From NCBI GenBank assembly GCA_000620545.1, contig JIBA01000017.1, positions 1-64,000 on the forward strand: a stretch of DNA of 64,000 nucleotides, read 5' to 3'. Shown piece by piece: positions 49,541 to 58,533 of this stretch. The notes beneath the pieces were generated by a model. The model was not told the DNA's origin. It saw nothing but the letters and a program-made list of their open reading frames with translations, and searched no databases. Within the stretch, counting starts at the first letter, position 1, and the number at the start of each line of letters is the position of its first letter. This stretch comes from Intrasporangiaceae bacterium URHB0013. Lineage in GTDB: Bacteria; Actinomycetota; Actinomycetes; Actinomycetales; Dermatophilaceae. The translations under genes were made by a program, and so were the position numbers.

Positions 49541-50866
49541 TCAGCCCTGTTTGCTGTCGCCGGCTCCGGCGTGGGCCGGCTCCTGGACGCTCGAGTCGAG
49601 GTCGTGCAGCTGGCCCTCGATGTAGGACTTGAGGTTCGAGCGGTAGTTCTTCTCGAAGCCTCGCAGCTCGGCGATCTTCCGGTCGAGCAGGCCCTTCTGC
49701 TTGTCGAGCTCCTCGAGGAGGGCGGCCTTCTTCTGCTGGGCCTCGGCGACCATGCCGGTGGCCCGCTCGCGCGCCTCGGTGAGCATCTCATCGCGCTGCG
49801 ACGAGGCCTGCGTGAGCATCTCGTCGCGCTGCGAGGTGGCCTCGGTCAGCATCTGGTCGCGCTGCGAGGTGGCCTCGGGGATCATCTGGTCGCGCTGCGA
49901 GGTGGCCTCGGCGATCATCTGGTCGCGCTGCGAGGTGGCCTCGGCGATCATCTGGTCACGCTGGGCTGCGGCTGCGGCGGCGATCTGCTCGGCCTGCTGG
50001 CTCGCCTCGTCGTGACGGGCCTGACCCGTGTTGATGAGGTCGTCGTGGCGGGCCTGGGCTGCTGCGAGCAGCTCCCGATGGCGGTTCTCGGCCTCGGAGA
50101 TGAGCTCGTTGCGGCGGGTTTCGCCCGCGGCGACGTGCTCGTCGTGCAGGCGCTGCGCGAGGGCGATGACACCCGCGGCGTCGAGGTTGTCGGCCGGGGC
50201 GGCGGGTGCAGCGGCGGCCGCAGCAGCCGGAGCCGGAGCCGGAGCGGGCGCCTTGGCAGCCTCCTCGCTCAGGCGTGCAGCCTTGGCTGCGGCAGCGTCG
50301 GCGTCGGACTGCGCCTTCGCGGCGCGCTCCTCGGCGGCCCGGGCGTTCTCCTGCGTCTTGGCGAGCTTGGCCTCGGCGTCGGCCACCTGGGAGTTGAGCC
50401 CGTTGAGCTTGGCCTGCGCGTCGTTGAGCGCCTGGGAGTCGACAGCCGACTTGGCGGCGGCCTCGGCGCGCTCGGCCTCGGCCTTCGCGCGGTCGATACG
50501 CTCCTTGGCGGCCCGCTCGGCGTTCTCGGCGTCGGCCTTGGCCTTGGCTGCGCGGTCGGTGGCGGCCTTGAAGGCGCGCTCGGCGTCCTGGATCTTGGCG
50601 GTGAGGCCGCCGAGCTTGGCGTCGTCACCGGGGCGCCCGACGGCAGGCATGGCCGCCGTCGCGGCGTCGGCACGAACGGCCGACTGGTTCTTGCTCGCGC
50701 GGCAGTCGTTGAGCTGCTTCAGGTAGTCGTCACGCTGCTCGATGAGCGAACGCATCTCCGCCACGATCTCGTCCAGGAAGTCGTCAACATCCCGCTCCTC
50801 GTAGCCACGACGGAACTGCGTGGTCTGGAAGTGCTTGTTGAGCACCTGTTCAGGCGTAAGCGCCAT
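49541..50866 (-). CDS. divIVA: DivIVA / Wag31 polar growth protein
   Basis: This coiled-coil scaffold marks cell poles and septa and directs wall growth in actinobacteria. The conserved N-terminal lipid-binding domain is TPEQVLNKHFQTTQFRRGYE (residues 4-23), then VDDFLDEIVAEM. A long Ala/Glu/Lys coiled coil and a Pro/Ala linker (about 210-230) lead to a block of 11-residue repeats (about 305-365) before the C terminus. At 441 residues it is longer than mycobacterial Wag31. ATG at 50866 follows GAGGTGAC. Confidence 0.96.
   Translation of the reverse strand: MALTPEQVLNKHFQTTQFRRGYEERDVDDFLDEIVAEMRSLIEQRDDYLKQLNDCRASKNQSAVRADAATAAMPAVGRPGDDAKLGGLTAKIQDAERAFKAATDRAAKAKADAENAERAAKERIDRAKAEAERAEAAAKSAVDSQALNDAQAKLNGLNSQVADAEAKLAKTQENARAAEERAAKAQSDADAAAAKAARLSEEAAKAPAPAPAPAAAAAAAPAAPADNLDAAGVIALAQRLHDEHVAAGETRRNELISEAENRHRELLAAAQARHDDLINTGQARHDEASQQAEQIAAAAAAQRDQMIAEATSQRDQMIAEATSQRDQMIPEATSQRDQMLTEATSQRDEMLTQASSQRDEMLTEARERATGMVAEAQQKKAALLEELDKQKGLLDRKIAELRGFEKNYRSNLKSYIEGQLHDLDSSVQEPAHAGAGDSKQG
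49781..49965. repeat. 33-base tandem repeats inside divIVA
   Basis: About five and a half tandem units of 33 bases encode 11-residue repeats of the type EATSQRDQMIA. The central copies are almost identical in DNA sequence, pointing to recent duplication. The frame is preserved. Confidence 0.85.
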
Positions 50867-50918
50867 GTGTCACCTCGATGCAGACGTAATGGTTCGGGTC
50901 AACGGTATCTAACGTTCC

Positions 50919-50930
50919 GGTCACGAACCA
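50919..50930 (-). promoter_or_regulatory. 12-base element upstream of divIVA, shared with ftsZ
   Basis: TGGTTCGTGACC on the minus strand lies 53-64 bases upstream of the divIVA ATG; the identical 12 bases occur upstream of ftsZ at 54997-55008. A TAGATA hexamer follows 7 bases later here. It may be a common regulator site or part of the promoter. Confidence 0.4.
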
Positions 50931-50998
50931 AAGCCATGCTGAGGAGCGGCGCGTGCGCACCCGACGTCCGTGGTGCGGAACGGGTGTCGGCCGGTCGG

Positions 50999-51283
50999 TC
51001 AGAAGAAGCTCGGCACGTTGAGAGCAAGAGAGGTCAGCAACATCAGGACGAGGAAGCTGAGATCGAGTCGGACGCCACCGAGGTTCGGTGACGGGATGAC
51101 CTTGCGCAGGGCGCGCAGGGGCGGGTCGGTCACGGTGTAGACGGCCTCGGCCAGGACCAGGACGACCCCGGTGGGTCGCCACGACCTCGCCAGCACCTGC
51201 ACCCAGTCGACCACGAAGCGACCGATGAGAGCGATGAAGAAGGTGAAGACCACCACCCCGTAGATCGTCCAGAACGCGTCCAT
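50999..51283 (-). CDS. YggT family membrane protein
   Basis: The 94-residue protein has two hydrophobic segments separated by a loop with TDPPLRALRKVIPSPNLGG, the YggT signature. It belongs to the division-gene neighbourhood of Gram-positive bacteria, between sepF and divIVA. Function is not established. Confidence 0.9.
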   Translation of the reverse strand: MDAFWTIYGVVVFTFFIALIGRFVVDWVQVLARSWRPTGVVLVLAEAVYTVTDPPLRALRKVIPSPNLGGVRLDLSFLVLMLLTSLALNVPSFF

Positions 51284-51383
51284 GTCGGTCAGTGTCCCTG
51301 ATGTCGGGGCAGGAGTGTGAACCGGGGGCCGGCTGGATGCTCCCGTGACCCCGGTTTGCGCTCACGGACGTGGACGCAAGGGA

Positions 51384-51866
51384 TCAGCTCTGGTTGAAGA
51401 AGCCGCGAGTGGCGGCAGCCGGGGCCTCGGGCTCGTCGGCAGAGATCTCGACGTGGGCGGGAGAGAGCAGGAAGACCTTGGAGGTGACCCGCTCGATCGT
51501 GCCGTGCAGCCCGAAGACGAGCCCGGCCGCGAAGTCGACGAGGCGCTTGGCGTCGGCGTCGTCCATGTCGCTGAGGTTCATGATGACCGGCACCTGGTCA
51601 CGGAACCACTCGCCGATGTTCTTGGCCTCGTTGTAGGTGCGCGGGTGGATCGTCGTGATGCGGTTGAGCGAGCCGACCTCGACATCGCGCACGACCGCCG
51701 CGACCGGCCGCTTCGTGGGCAGCTGCGTCACGGCAGCGGTGTGCTCGGTCTCGTCGTCGTAGCGGTCGGACTCGTCATAGGCGTCGTAGTCGTCGTAACG
51801 ATCATGACGCTGGTCCTCCTCGCTCAGTCCGAGGTACACCATCGTCTTGCGCAGTGCCCCTGCCAT
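51384..51866 (-). CDS. sepF: Cell division protein SepF
   Basis: SepF tethers FtsZ to the membrane, and is essential in actinobacteria that lack FtsA and ZipA. The 160-residue protein has an N-terminal amphipathic helix ([17 protein letters not shown]), an acidic Asp/Tyr-rich linker (20-45) and the SepF core with [20 protein letters not shown] and [13 protein letters not shown] at 51866 has GGGAG upstream. Confidence 0.96.
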   Translation of the reverse strand: MAGALRKTMVYLGLSEEDQRHDRYDDYDAYDESDRYDDETEHTAAVTQLPTKRPVAAVVRDVEVGSLNRITTIHPRTYNEAKNIGEWFRDQVPVIMNLSDMDDADAKRLVDFAAGLVFGLHGTIERVTSKVFLLSPAHVEISADEPEAPAAATRGFFNQS

Positions 51867-51906
51867 GGCCAACTCCCAAAACGTCGGATTGTGATCGTTG
51901 ACGACG

Positions 51907-52644
51907 TTACAGAAGTGACGGGCGTGAACCGAGGATTGCCGTGCCGACACGCAGGTGAGTTGCGCCGTGCCGCAGTCCGGCCTCGAGGTCGCCACTCATG
52001 CCGGCGGAGATCCAGTCGGCGCCCGGGTGCCGAGAACGTATGCCGTCCGCCACCTCACGCAGGCGCGCGAACGCCGCATCGGGGTCGGACTCCAGCGGCG
52101 CCACCGCCATCACGCCACGCAGCCTGAGGAGCTGGTGTGCGGCAACGGCATCCGCGAGGGCCGTGGCGTCCTCGGGCAGGACCCCACCGCGTGACGTGTC
52201 GCCGTCGAGGCTCACCTGCAGCAGGACCTGGACGGTCCGGTGAGAGGCCTGCGCGCCCTTCGCCACGGCCCCGACGAGCTTGGGCCGGTCGACCGACTGG
52301 ATCACGTCGGCGTAGCGGGCGACGTGCGCCGCCTTGTTCGTCTGGAGCTGTCCGATGAAGTGGAGCGTGGGACCCGGGTCGCCAGCCCCCGAGAGGGCGT
52401 TCCGGACCTGGTCGAACTTCTCGCCGGCCTCCTGGTCCCGGTTCTCCCCGAAGTGATTCACGCCGAGGTCGTGGAGCAGCAGGACGTCGGAGGCCGGGAA
52501 GTACTTCGTCACGACGATCAGCGTGACCTCCTCGGGGTCGCGTCCGCAGTCGGCGCACGCCAAGGCGATGCGCTCGTGCACGGCCGCGAGGCGGTCGCGA
52601 AGCTGCTCGCGGCGGGCCTGCTCGGCGCCGGTGGGTGCGGTCAT
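51907..52644 (-). CDS. yggS: YggS/PROSC family PLP homeostasis protein
   Basis: This PLP-binding TIM-barrel protein has 245 residues. The PLP lysine is K47 in [19 protein letters not shown] and [10 protein letters not shown] are typical. It buffers pyridoxal phosphate. ATG at 52644 overlaps the pgeF stop (ATGA). Position between ftsZ-pgeF and sepF is conserved. Confidence 0.95.
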   Translation of the reverse strand: MTAPTGAEQARREQLRDRLAAVHERIALACADCGRDPEEVTLIVVTKYFPASDVLLLHDLGVNHFGENRDQEAGEKFDQVRNALSGAGDPGPTLHFIGQLQTNKAAHVARYADVIQSVDRPKLVGAVAKGAQASHRTVQVLLQVSLDGDTSRGGVLPEDATALADAVAAHQLLRLRGVMAVAPLESDPDAAFARLREVADGIRSRHPGADWISAGMSGDLEAGLRHGATHLRVGTAILGSRPSLL

Positions 52645-53387
52645 GCACTCGCTCGTCGCTGGGCGACGAAGCCCGCGAAGCGGCCGGTGCGGCCATCCCG
52701 CCGGTAGGAGTAGAGGTCGCCGCTCTCGCGACTGCAGCCCGGAACCCACTGGACCGCGACGCCGGCCTCCGCGAGCTGCTCGACGACGCCGGCCGCCACG
52801 TCGATGGCGGGGGTGCCGCTCCACGAGCGGGCCGCCGAGGCCGCGGAGGTGCGGGCAGCGACCTGCGCCATGTCGGCCGGGACCTCGTAGCACCGACCAC
52901 ACACGGACGGCCCGACGGTGGCCGAGACCGCGGTCGCGCCGAGGTCACGCATCGCCGCGACGGCACGGCCCACGATGCCGGCCAGCATTCCCGGTCGACC
53001 GGCGTGGACCGCCCCGACGACTCCGGCGCGCGCATCGTGGAGCAGCACCGGAACGCAGTCGGCCACGAGCGCGGCGAGGGCGAGGTCGGTCGCGCGCGTG
53101 ACGACCCCGTCGACTGCGGGCGGCTCGCCGGTCCACGGGCCGTCCACCTCCACGACGTCGGCCCCATGCACCTGGTTCATGAGGACGAGACGCTCTCGCG
53201 GCAGGTCGATCTCGTGAGCGAGCGCGGTCCGGTTTCCCTCGACGTCGGCGGCGTCGTCGCCGACGTGACCGCCGAGGTTGAGGCCGGCATACGGTCCGCT
53301 CCCTCGGCCCGCCGACCGGCCGGTGAAGCCCAGGTCGACGGCGCAGGCGTCGCCGTCGCTCGCGATGGTGGTGCGCCAGTAGAACAC
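52641..53387 (-). CDS. pgeF: Peptidoglycan editing factor (YfiH/laccase-domain family)
   Basis: The 248-residue protein carries the metal-site motifs MNQVHGADV, VADCVPVLL and VHAGRPGM. In E. coli the homologue removes mis-incorporated amino acids from wall precursors. The third motif differs from the usual HAGWRG. GTG at 53387 starts about 180 bases after ftsZ and beyond a strong hairpin, so it may have its own promoter. Confidence 0.93.
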   Translation of the reverse strand: MFYWRTTIASDGDACAVDLGFTGRSAGRGSGPYAGLNLGGHVGDDAADVEGNRTALAHEIDLPRERLVLMNQVHGADVVEVDGPWTGEPPAVDGVVTRATDLALAALVADCVPVLLHDARAGVVGAVHAGRPGMLAGIVGRAVAAMRDLGATAVSATVGPSVCGRCYEVPADMAQVAARTSAASAARSWSGTPAIDVAAGVVEQLAEAGVAVQWVPGCSRESGDLYSYRRDGRTGRFAGFVAQRRASA

Positions 53388-53494
53388 GTGGACAAACCTA
53401 TCCCGGAGTCCCGCGGGGCTCGGGGGGCCCTGCGGACCCGGCTGACCACCCGTTCGCGCGCCGCACTGTCTTCGCGGGCCGAGGCTGGTTGAAG

Positions 53495-53533
53495 CGACGG
53501 GTGGGAGACGCGCTCAGCGTCCCCCACCCGTCG
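53495..53533 (-). terminator. Terminator after ftsZ
   Basis: CGACGGGTGGG-A-GACGC pairs with GCGTC-C-CCCACCCGTCG around a GCTCA loop: 16 pairs with a single A-C mismatch. It starts 33 bases after the ftsZ stop and should separate the mur-fts transcript from pgeF-yggS-sepF. Confidence 0.8.
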
Positions 53534-53566
53534 TGAGGCGCCCGGCTCGGGGCGCGTTGCTCGGAC

Positions 53567-54862
53567 CTACTTGAGGAAGTCGGGGACGTCGAGGTCGTCG
53601 CCCTCGTCGAACGTCACCTGGCGAGGCGGCTGCTGAACCTGCTGCACCGCGGGGGCGTGGTGCTGGGGCTGCTGCGCCGGTGGCGCAGCGGGCTGCTGCG
53701 TGGGCAGCTGCTGGGCCTGCTGGGTCTGCTGCGACTGGTGCACCGGTGCGGCCGGGGCCTGCTGCGCGACGGGCTGCTGCGGTGCGGAGTGCGGCACGCC
53801 GTTGGAGTGTTGCGGCTGCTGCTGCTGCGCCGGCGCGGCCGGACGCGGCTGGGACTGCTGCGGGCGCCCCATGACCTGGCCGAGCGCGCGATCGTCGTGG
53901 CGCTGGCTGGGACCGCCGCCGTCGAACCCAGCCGCGATGACGGTGACTCGGACCTCGTCGCCGAGGGCGTCGTCGATGACCGCACCGAAGATGATGTTGG
54001 CCTCGGGGTGCGCGGCCTCCTGGACGAGACGGGCCGCCTCGTTGATCTCGAAGAGACCGAGGTCCGAGCCACCCTGGACCGACAGCAGCACGCCGTGCGC
54101 GCCGTCGATGGAGGCCTCGAGCAGCGGGCTGCTGATGGCGAGCTCGGCGGCCTGGACGGCACGGTCCTCGCCGCGCGCGGACCCGATGCCCATGAGAGCC
54201 GATCCGGCACCCTGCATGACCGACTTGACGTCGGCGAAGTCGAGGTTGATCAGACCCGGCGTCGTGATGAGGTCGGTGATGCCCTGGACACCGGAGAGCA
54301 GGACCTGGTCGGCCGAGCGGAAGGCGTCCATCATCGAGACGTTGCGGTCGCTGATCGACAGCAGACGGTCGTTGGGGATGACGATGAGGGTGTCGACCTC
54401 CTCGCGGAGGCTTCCGATGCCGGACTCGGCCTGGTTGGCGCGGCGGCGTCCCTCGAAGGTGAACGGGCGGGTGACGACACCGATGGTGAGCGCACCGAGC
54501 TGGCGCGCGATGCGCGCCACGACCGGCGCGCCGCCGGTGCCCGTGCCGCCTCCCTCGCCGGCGGTGACGAAGACCATGTCGGCCCCCTTGAGGACCTCCT
54601 CGATCTCCTCGGCGTGGTCCTCGGCGGCCTTCTTGCCGACCTCCGGGTCGGCGCCGGCACCGAGGCCGCGCGTCAGCTCGCGGCCGACGTCGAGCTTGAC
54701 GTCGGCGTCGCTCATGAGCAGCGCCTGGGCATCGGTGTTGATGGCGATGAACTCGACACCCTTGAGGCCGACCTCGATCATGCGATTGATGGCATTGACG
54801 CCGCCGCCGCCGATGCCGACGACCTTGATGACGGCCAAGTAGTTCTGCGGTGCTGCTGCCAC
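53567..54862 (-). CDS. ftsZ: Cell division protein FtsZ
   Basis: This tubulin-like GTPase forms the Z ring. The 431 residues include the GTP loop GGGTGTG (104-110), the T7 loop region [11 protein letters not shown] (about 205-215), and a C-terminal Gln/Pro/Ala-rich linker of roughly 100 residues before the conserved tip DLDVPDFLK that binds SepF. The Gln-rich linker is notably long. GTG at 54862 has AGGAAGG upstream. Confidence 0.98.
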   Translation of the reverse strand: MAAAPQNYLAVIKVVGIGGGGVNAINRMIEVGLKGVEFIAINTDAQALLMSDADVKLDVGRELTRGLGAGADPEVGKKAAEDHAEEIEEVLKGADMVFVTAGEGGGTGTGGAPVVARIARQLGALTIGVVTRPFTFEGRRRANQAESGIGSLREEVDTLIVIPNDRLLSISDRNVSMMDAFRSADQVLLSGVQGITDLITTPGLINLDFADVKSVMQGAGSALMGIGSARGEDRAVQAAELAISSPLLEASIDGAHGVLLSVQGGSDLGLFEINEAARLVQEAAHPEANIIFGAVIDDALGDEVRVTVIAAGFDGGGPSQRHDDRALGQVMGRPQQSQPRPAAPAQQQQPQHSNGVPHSAPQQPVAQQAPAAPVHQSQQTQQAQQLPTQQPAAPPAQQPQHHAPAVQQVQQPPRQVTFDEGDDLDVPDFLK

Positions 54863-55175
54863 GAGAGTGGGCCTTCCTGACTGGTGGTGCCGGTGCTGCT
54901 GATGGTCTGGGGGACTGGGCTGTGCGTGTGGATGGTGCGGCTCGCTCCGAGCGTGTAGCCCTCAAACCTTAAACGTACAGATAAAGGTTACAGTTTGGTC
55001 ACGAACCAGTGCCCTGACGGTATGACGAGCCACAAGGCCGATCAACCCACGTCGCGGCGTGTCGTCGGCGGGTTTGCCGCAAATCCCGATTCGACGCCAC
55101 ACAGGCCACAACAGCACCATGGGACACCTCCCCACCGAGAAGGGTCCAACCCTCCCACGGTCCTGGCGCTACCTC
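54863..55175 (-). promoter_or_regulatory. ftsQ-ftsZ intergenic region with AT-rich promoter island
   Basis: This 313-base gap has no gene. At 54965-55000 there is an AT-rich island with three TANNNT hexamers on the minus strand (TAACCT, TACGTT, TAAGGT), so one or more ftsZ promoters are likely about 100-130 bases upstream of the start. The 12-base element TGGTTCGTGACC (54997-55008), also found upstream of divIVA, lies just upstream of these. No good -35 is visible, which would fit activator control. Confidence 0.55.
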
Positions 55176-55952
55176 TCAGCGGGTCACCGGGGACGACGGG
55201 ACGCTGACGTCGATCGTCGAACCCGGCTCTGCCAGAAGGATCTTCACGAGCTGGGCCTTGCGCGTCCCGTCACCCGCGCCACCCCAGACGACCGTCTTTC
55301 GCTTCTGGCCCTTGGCCTTGACGGTGAACGAGACCTGGTCGGCCGTCGAGACCGACACCCCGGAGACGTCGGCACGCAGGGCGGGTTCGAGCGACCCGAG
55401 CGCCGCCAGCGCTGCGTCGACACCTTCCCTCGTGACCTGGGCAGCGCCGGAGCTCACGAGCGGCACGCCCTCGGGCGCGCTGCTGAGGGTCCGGAAGGCG
55501 AAGCCGTCGCGGTCCACGACCTCAACCTCACCCTGAGGGTTGCGGACCGCGAGCACGGCGACCCGCGGTGCGACAGTGATGACGATGGTGTCCGGCAGGC
55601 TGCGCCCCACGGAGACCGTGCTCCACGCCTTGCCGGCGAGCAGTCGCTGGGCGACGGCATCGGTGTCGACGCGCATGAGTGGTCCGCCGAGCGGCACGCG
55701 CGCGAGGCTGCGCACCTGGGCCGACGCTGCCGCGCTGACCCCGTGGACCTCGACCCTCGATGCCGTGAGGGCGCTGCTGAACCACCCGAGCCACCCGAGG
55801 AGCCCCGCCAGGAGCAGGACCCCGACGAGGACTGCTGCGACGAGGCGGGGCCGACGTCGGGCGGCCGCAGCGCGGCGCTCGAAGCGGGTGCGCGACGACG
55901 CCAGTCCCCTGCCGGCGACCCGGCGACGAGCCGTGCCGTGCTCGAGCATCAC
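55176..55952 (-). CDS. ftsQ: Cell division protein FtsQ
   Basis: The 258-residue bitopic membrane protein has a basic N-terminal cytoplasmic part (1-36), a transmembrane segment (about 37-58), a POTRA domain (ALTASRVEVHGVSA and on) and the FtsQ domain with SLPDTIVITVAPRVAVL. GTG at 55952 overlaps the murC stop as GTGA; an ATG follows as the second codon. Confidence 0.94.
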   Translation of the reverse strand: MMLEHGTARRRVAGRGLASSRTRFERRAAAARRRPRLVAAVLVGVLLLAGLLGWLGWFSSALTASRVEVHGVSAAASAQVRSLARVPLGGPLMRVDTDAVAQRLLAGKAWSTVSVGRSLPDTIVITVAPRVAVLAVRNPQGEVEVVDRDGFAFRTLSSAPEGVPLVSSGAAQVTREGVDAALAALGSLEPALRADVSGVSVSTADQVSFTVKAKGQKRKTVVWGGAGDGTRKAQLVKILLAEPGSTIDVSVPSSPVTR

Positions 55953-57424
55953 GGCGCCTCACCCTGGAGGATCCGCAGCACCTCCGGGCCGATCATCGTC
56001 ACGTCGCCTGCGCCCACGGTGAGGACGAGGTCCCCTGGGCGGGCGAGCTCCGCGACGCGGCCGGCGACGTCGGACCACGAGGGCACGTAGTGGACCTCGG
56101 TCTCGGCGCGGGCCGCCGTCACGGCATCGGCGACGAGGCGACCGGAGACCCCGGGCACGGGGTCCTCGCGCGCCGCGTACACGTCCATGAGGACCACGAC
56201 GTCGGCGGGCGAGAGCCCGGCCCCGAGCTCGGCGGCGAAGTCACGCGTGCGGCTGTAGAGGTGGGGCTGGAAGACGACGACGAGCCGGCCGCTGTCGCCG
56301 ACGAGGGCCTTGGCTGTCTCGACGACGGCCGCCACCTTGCCGGCGTTGTGGGCGTAGTCGTCGACGACGACGACTCCGCCGGCCTCGCCCTTGGGCTCGA
56401 AGCGGCGCCGAGTGCCCGTGAAGGACGCCAGCCCGGAGAGCACGCGCTCGGGGTCCTGACCCAGGCCGTGGACGGCCGCGGCGTAGGCCGCCGCGGCGTT
56501 GAGCGCGTTGTGCCGCCCGGGCACCCCGAGCGTCATCCGTCTCTCGCTGCCCTGGTCGAGCACGGTGACCGACGAGGTGACCCCGTCCTGCTGGTGGCGG
56601 TGCAGGACGACGTCGGACGCGGGGTCGAAGCCGTAGGTCACGACCCGGGTGCCCGCGGCCCGGGCTCGCTCGGCCAGCGCCACGGCGCCGTCGTCGTCGG
56701 CGCACGTCACGAGCAGTCCGCCGGGTCGGATGGTGCCCACGAACGCGTCGTAGGCGGCCTGGACAACAGTGAAGTTCGAGTAGAAGTCGAGGTGGTCCGG
56801 CTGCACGTTGGTGACGATCGCGACCTCGGGACGGTAGACGACGAACGAACCGTCGCTCTCGTCGGCCTCGACGACGAAGATCTCGTCGGATCCGTCGTGG
56901 GCGTTGGTGCCGTGCTTCGCCAGCTCGCCACCGACGGCGAACGACGGGTCGAGGCCGCAGCCCTGCAGCGCGACGGTGAGCATCGAGGTCGTCGTCGTCT
57001 TGCCGTTGGCACCGGCGACGGCGACCGGCCGACGGCCCTGCATGAGGGCCGCGAGTCCCTGGGCCCGGTGCAGCACGGGCACGCCCCGCTTGCGGGCGGC
57101 GACGAGCTCGACGTTGTCGTCGCGGATGGAGGAGCTCATGATGACGGCGTCGGCGCGCTCCTGGTGCCCCTCGTGGAAACCGACCCACACGCCGGCGCCC
57201 TCGCTCTCGAGGGCCTTGAGGACGGGCACGTCCTTGGCGTCGCTGCCCGTGACCCGGATGCCGCGCGCGAGCATGATGCGGGCCACGCCCGACATGCCGG
57301 CGCCTCCGATGGCGAGGAAGTGCACGCGACCGAGGTCGTCGGCATCGGGCACGGTGGCCCGGAAGTCGAAGCGCGCCGCCGCGAAGGGGTCGTCGACGGA
57401 GGGGCTGCGCGGGGCCTGTGTCAC
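55949..57424 (-). CDS. murC: UDP-N-acetylmuramate-L-alanine ligase
   Basis: MurC adds L-Ala to UDP-MurNAc. The 491-residue Mur ligase has HFLAIGGAGMSGVARIM at the N-terminal domain, the ATP loop AGANGKTTTTSML and central VEADESDGSF and VDDYAHNAGKV. GTG at 57424 overlaps the murG stop (GTGA). Confidence 0.97.
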   Translation of the reverse strand: MTQAPRSPSVDDPFAAARFDFRATVPDADDLGRVHFLAIGGAGMSGVARIMLARGIRVTGSDAKDVPVLKALESEGAGVWVGFHEGHQERADAVIMSSSIRDDNVELVAARKRGVPVLHRAQGLAALMQGRRPVAVAGANGKTTTTSMLTVALQGCGLDPSFAVGGELAKHGTNAHDGSDEIFVVEADESDGSFVVYRPEVAIVTNVQPDHLDFYSNFTVVQAAYDAFVGTIRPGGLLVTCADDDGAVALAERARAAGTRVVTYGFDPASDVVLHRHQQDGVTSSVTVLDQGSERRMTLGVPGRHNALNAAAAYAAAVHGLGQDPERVLSGLASFTGTRRRFEPKGEAGGVVVVDDYAHNAGKVAAVVETAKALVGDSGRLVVVFQPHLYSRTRDFAAELGAGLSPADVVVLMDVYAAREDPVPGVSGRLVADAVTAARAETEVHYVPSWSDVAGRVAELARPGDLVLTVGAGDVTMIGPEVLRILQGEAP

Positions 57425-58533
57425 GTGCGGTTCCTGCCTTCTGCGGCTCGGTCGACCAGGTCGGCGAGCTTCTCGTCGGCGGCGGGCTCGCCCAGCGTCC
57501 GCGCGGCCGCCGCCATCCGGGACAGACGCTCGCCCTCGGTGGCCAGTCCGAGCAGCTCGGCGTCGATCCACGCAGGCGTGAAGTCGGCGTCGTCGACGAG
57601 CAGGCCGCCACCCGCAGCGACGACGTCGGCGGCGTTGAGGCGCTGTTCACCGTTGCCGACGGGCAACGGGACGTAGACGGCAGGCAGCCCGACGGCCGTC
57701 AGCTCGCACACCGTGTTGGCACCGGAGCGCGCGACGACGAGGTCGGCGGCGGCATACGCCAGCTCCATCCGGTCGGCGTACGGCACGACGACGTACGGGG
57801 CCCCGCCGTCGGGCTGCTCGGGGACGAACTCCTTGCCCAGCCCGGTGACGTGCAGCACCTGCACTCCCCCGCGGCTCAGCTGGGACACGCGTGCACGGAA
57901 GGCGTCGTTGAGGCGCTGCGCGCCGAGCGACCCACCCGTGACGAGGACGGTGGGCCACTGGGGCTGGAGGCCGAAGTGCTCCAGGGCCTCGGTCCGCAGC
58001 GCCGACCGGTCGAGGGTCGTCACCTCGCGGCGCAGTGGCATACCGATGCGCTGGGCGTGCGGCAGCGACGTGCTCGAGAAGGTCGTCCCCACCGCGCTCG
58101 CCCAGCGCGCGCCGAGGCGGTTGGCCAGGCCCGGGCGGGCGTTCTGCTCGTGGATGACGATGGGGACGTGCCGGCGCCGCGCCGCGAGGTACGCCGGGGT
58201 GCTGACGTAGCCGCCGAAACCGACGACGACCTCGGCGCTGGTCTCGTCGATGGCGGCACCGGCGGCGTCGACGGCCGCCTTGAGCCGAGCGGGCAGCCGG
58301 AGCAGGTCGGCGCTCGGGCGACGAGGGAACGGGACCTTGGGCACGACGCGCAGGTCGTAGCCGCGCGCTGGGACGAGGCGGGCCTCGAGTCCCTCCTGGG
58401 TGCCGAGGGCCGTCACCCGCACGTCGGGGTGGCGCCGCCGCAGGGCGTCCGCGAGGGCCAGCAGCGGCGACACGTGGCCGGCACTGCCTCCCCCGGCGAG
58501 CAGGACGGAGGTGGGCGGGGACAGTGGTATCAC
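57421..58533 (-). CDS. murG: UDP-GlcNAc:undecaprenyl-PP-MurNAc-pentapeptide GlcNAc transferase
   Basis: MurG makes lipid II from lipid I at the inner face of the membrane. The 370-residue GT-B protein has LAGGGSAGHVSPLLALA near the N terminus, VIHEQNARPGLAN and TGGSLGAQRLND. GTG at 58533 overlaps the ftsW stop (GTGA). Confidence 0.97.
   Translation of the reverse strand: MIPLSPPTSVLLAGGGSAGHVSPLLALADALRRRHPDVRVTALGTQEGLEARLVPARGYDLRVVPKVPFPRRPSADLLRLPARLKAAVDAAGAAIDETSAEVVVGFGGYVSTPAYLAARRRHVPIVIHEQNARPGLANRLGARWASAVGTTFSSTSLPHAQRIGMPLRREVTTLDRSALRTEALEHFGLQPQWPTVLVTGGSLGAQRLNDAFRARVSQLSRGGVQVLHVTGLGKEFVPEQPDGGAPYVVVPYADRMELAYAAADLVVARSGANTVCELTAVGLPAVYVPLPVGNGEQRLNAADVVAAGGGLLVDDADFTPAWIDAELLGLATEGERLSRMAAAARTLGEPAADEKLADLVDRAAEGRNRT

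Noticed and set aside
48700-49965. CRISPR array
   Set aside because: The repeats in the TraR/DksA tail and in divIVA are contiguous or decad/hendecad coding repeats in frame, without unique spacers.
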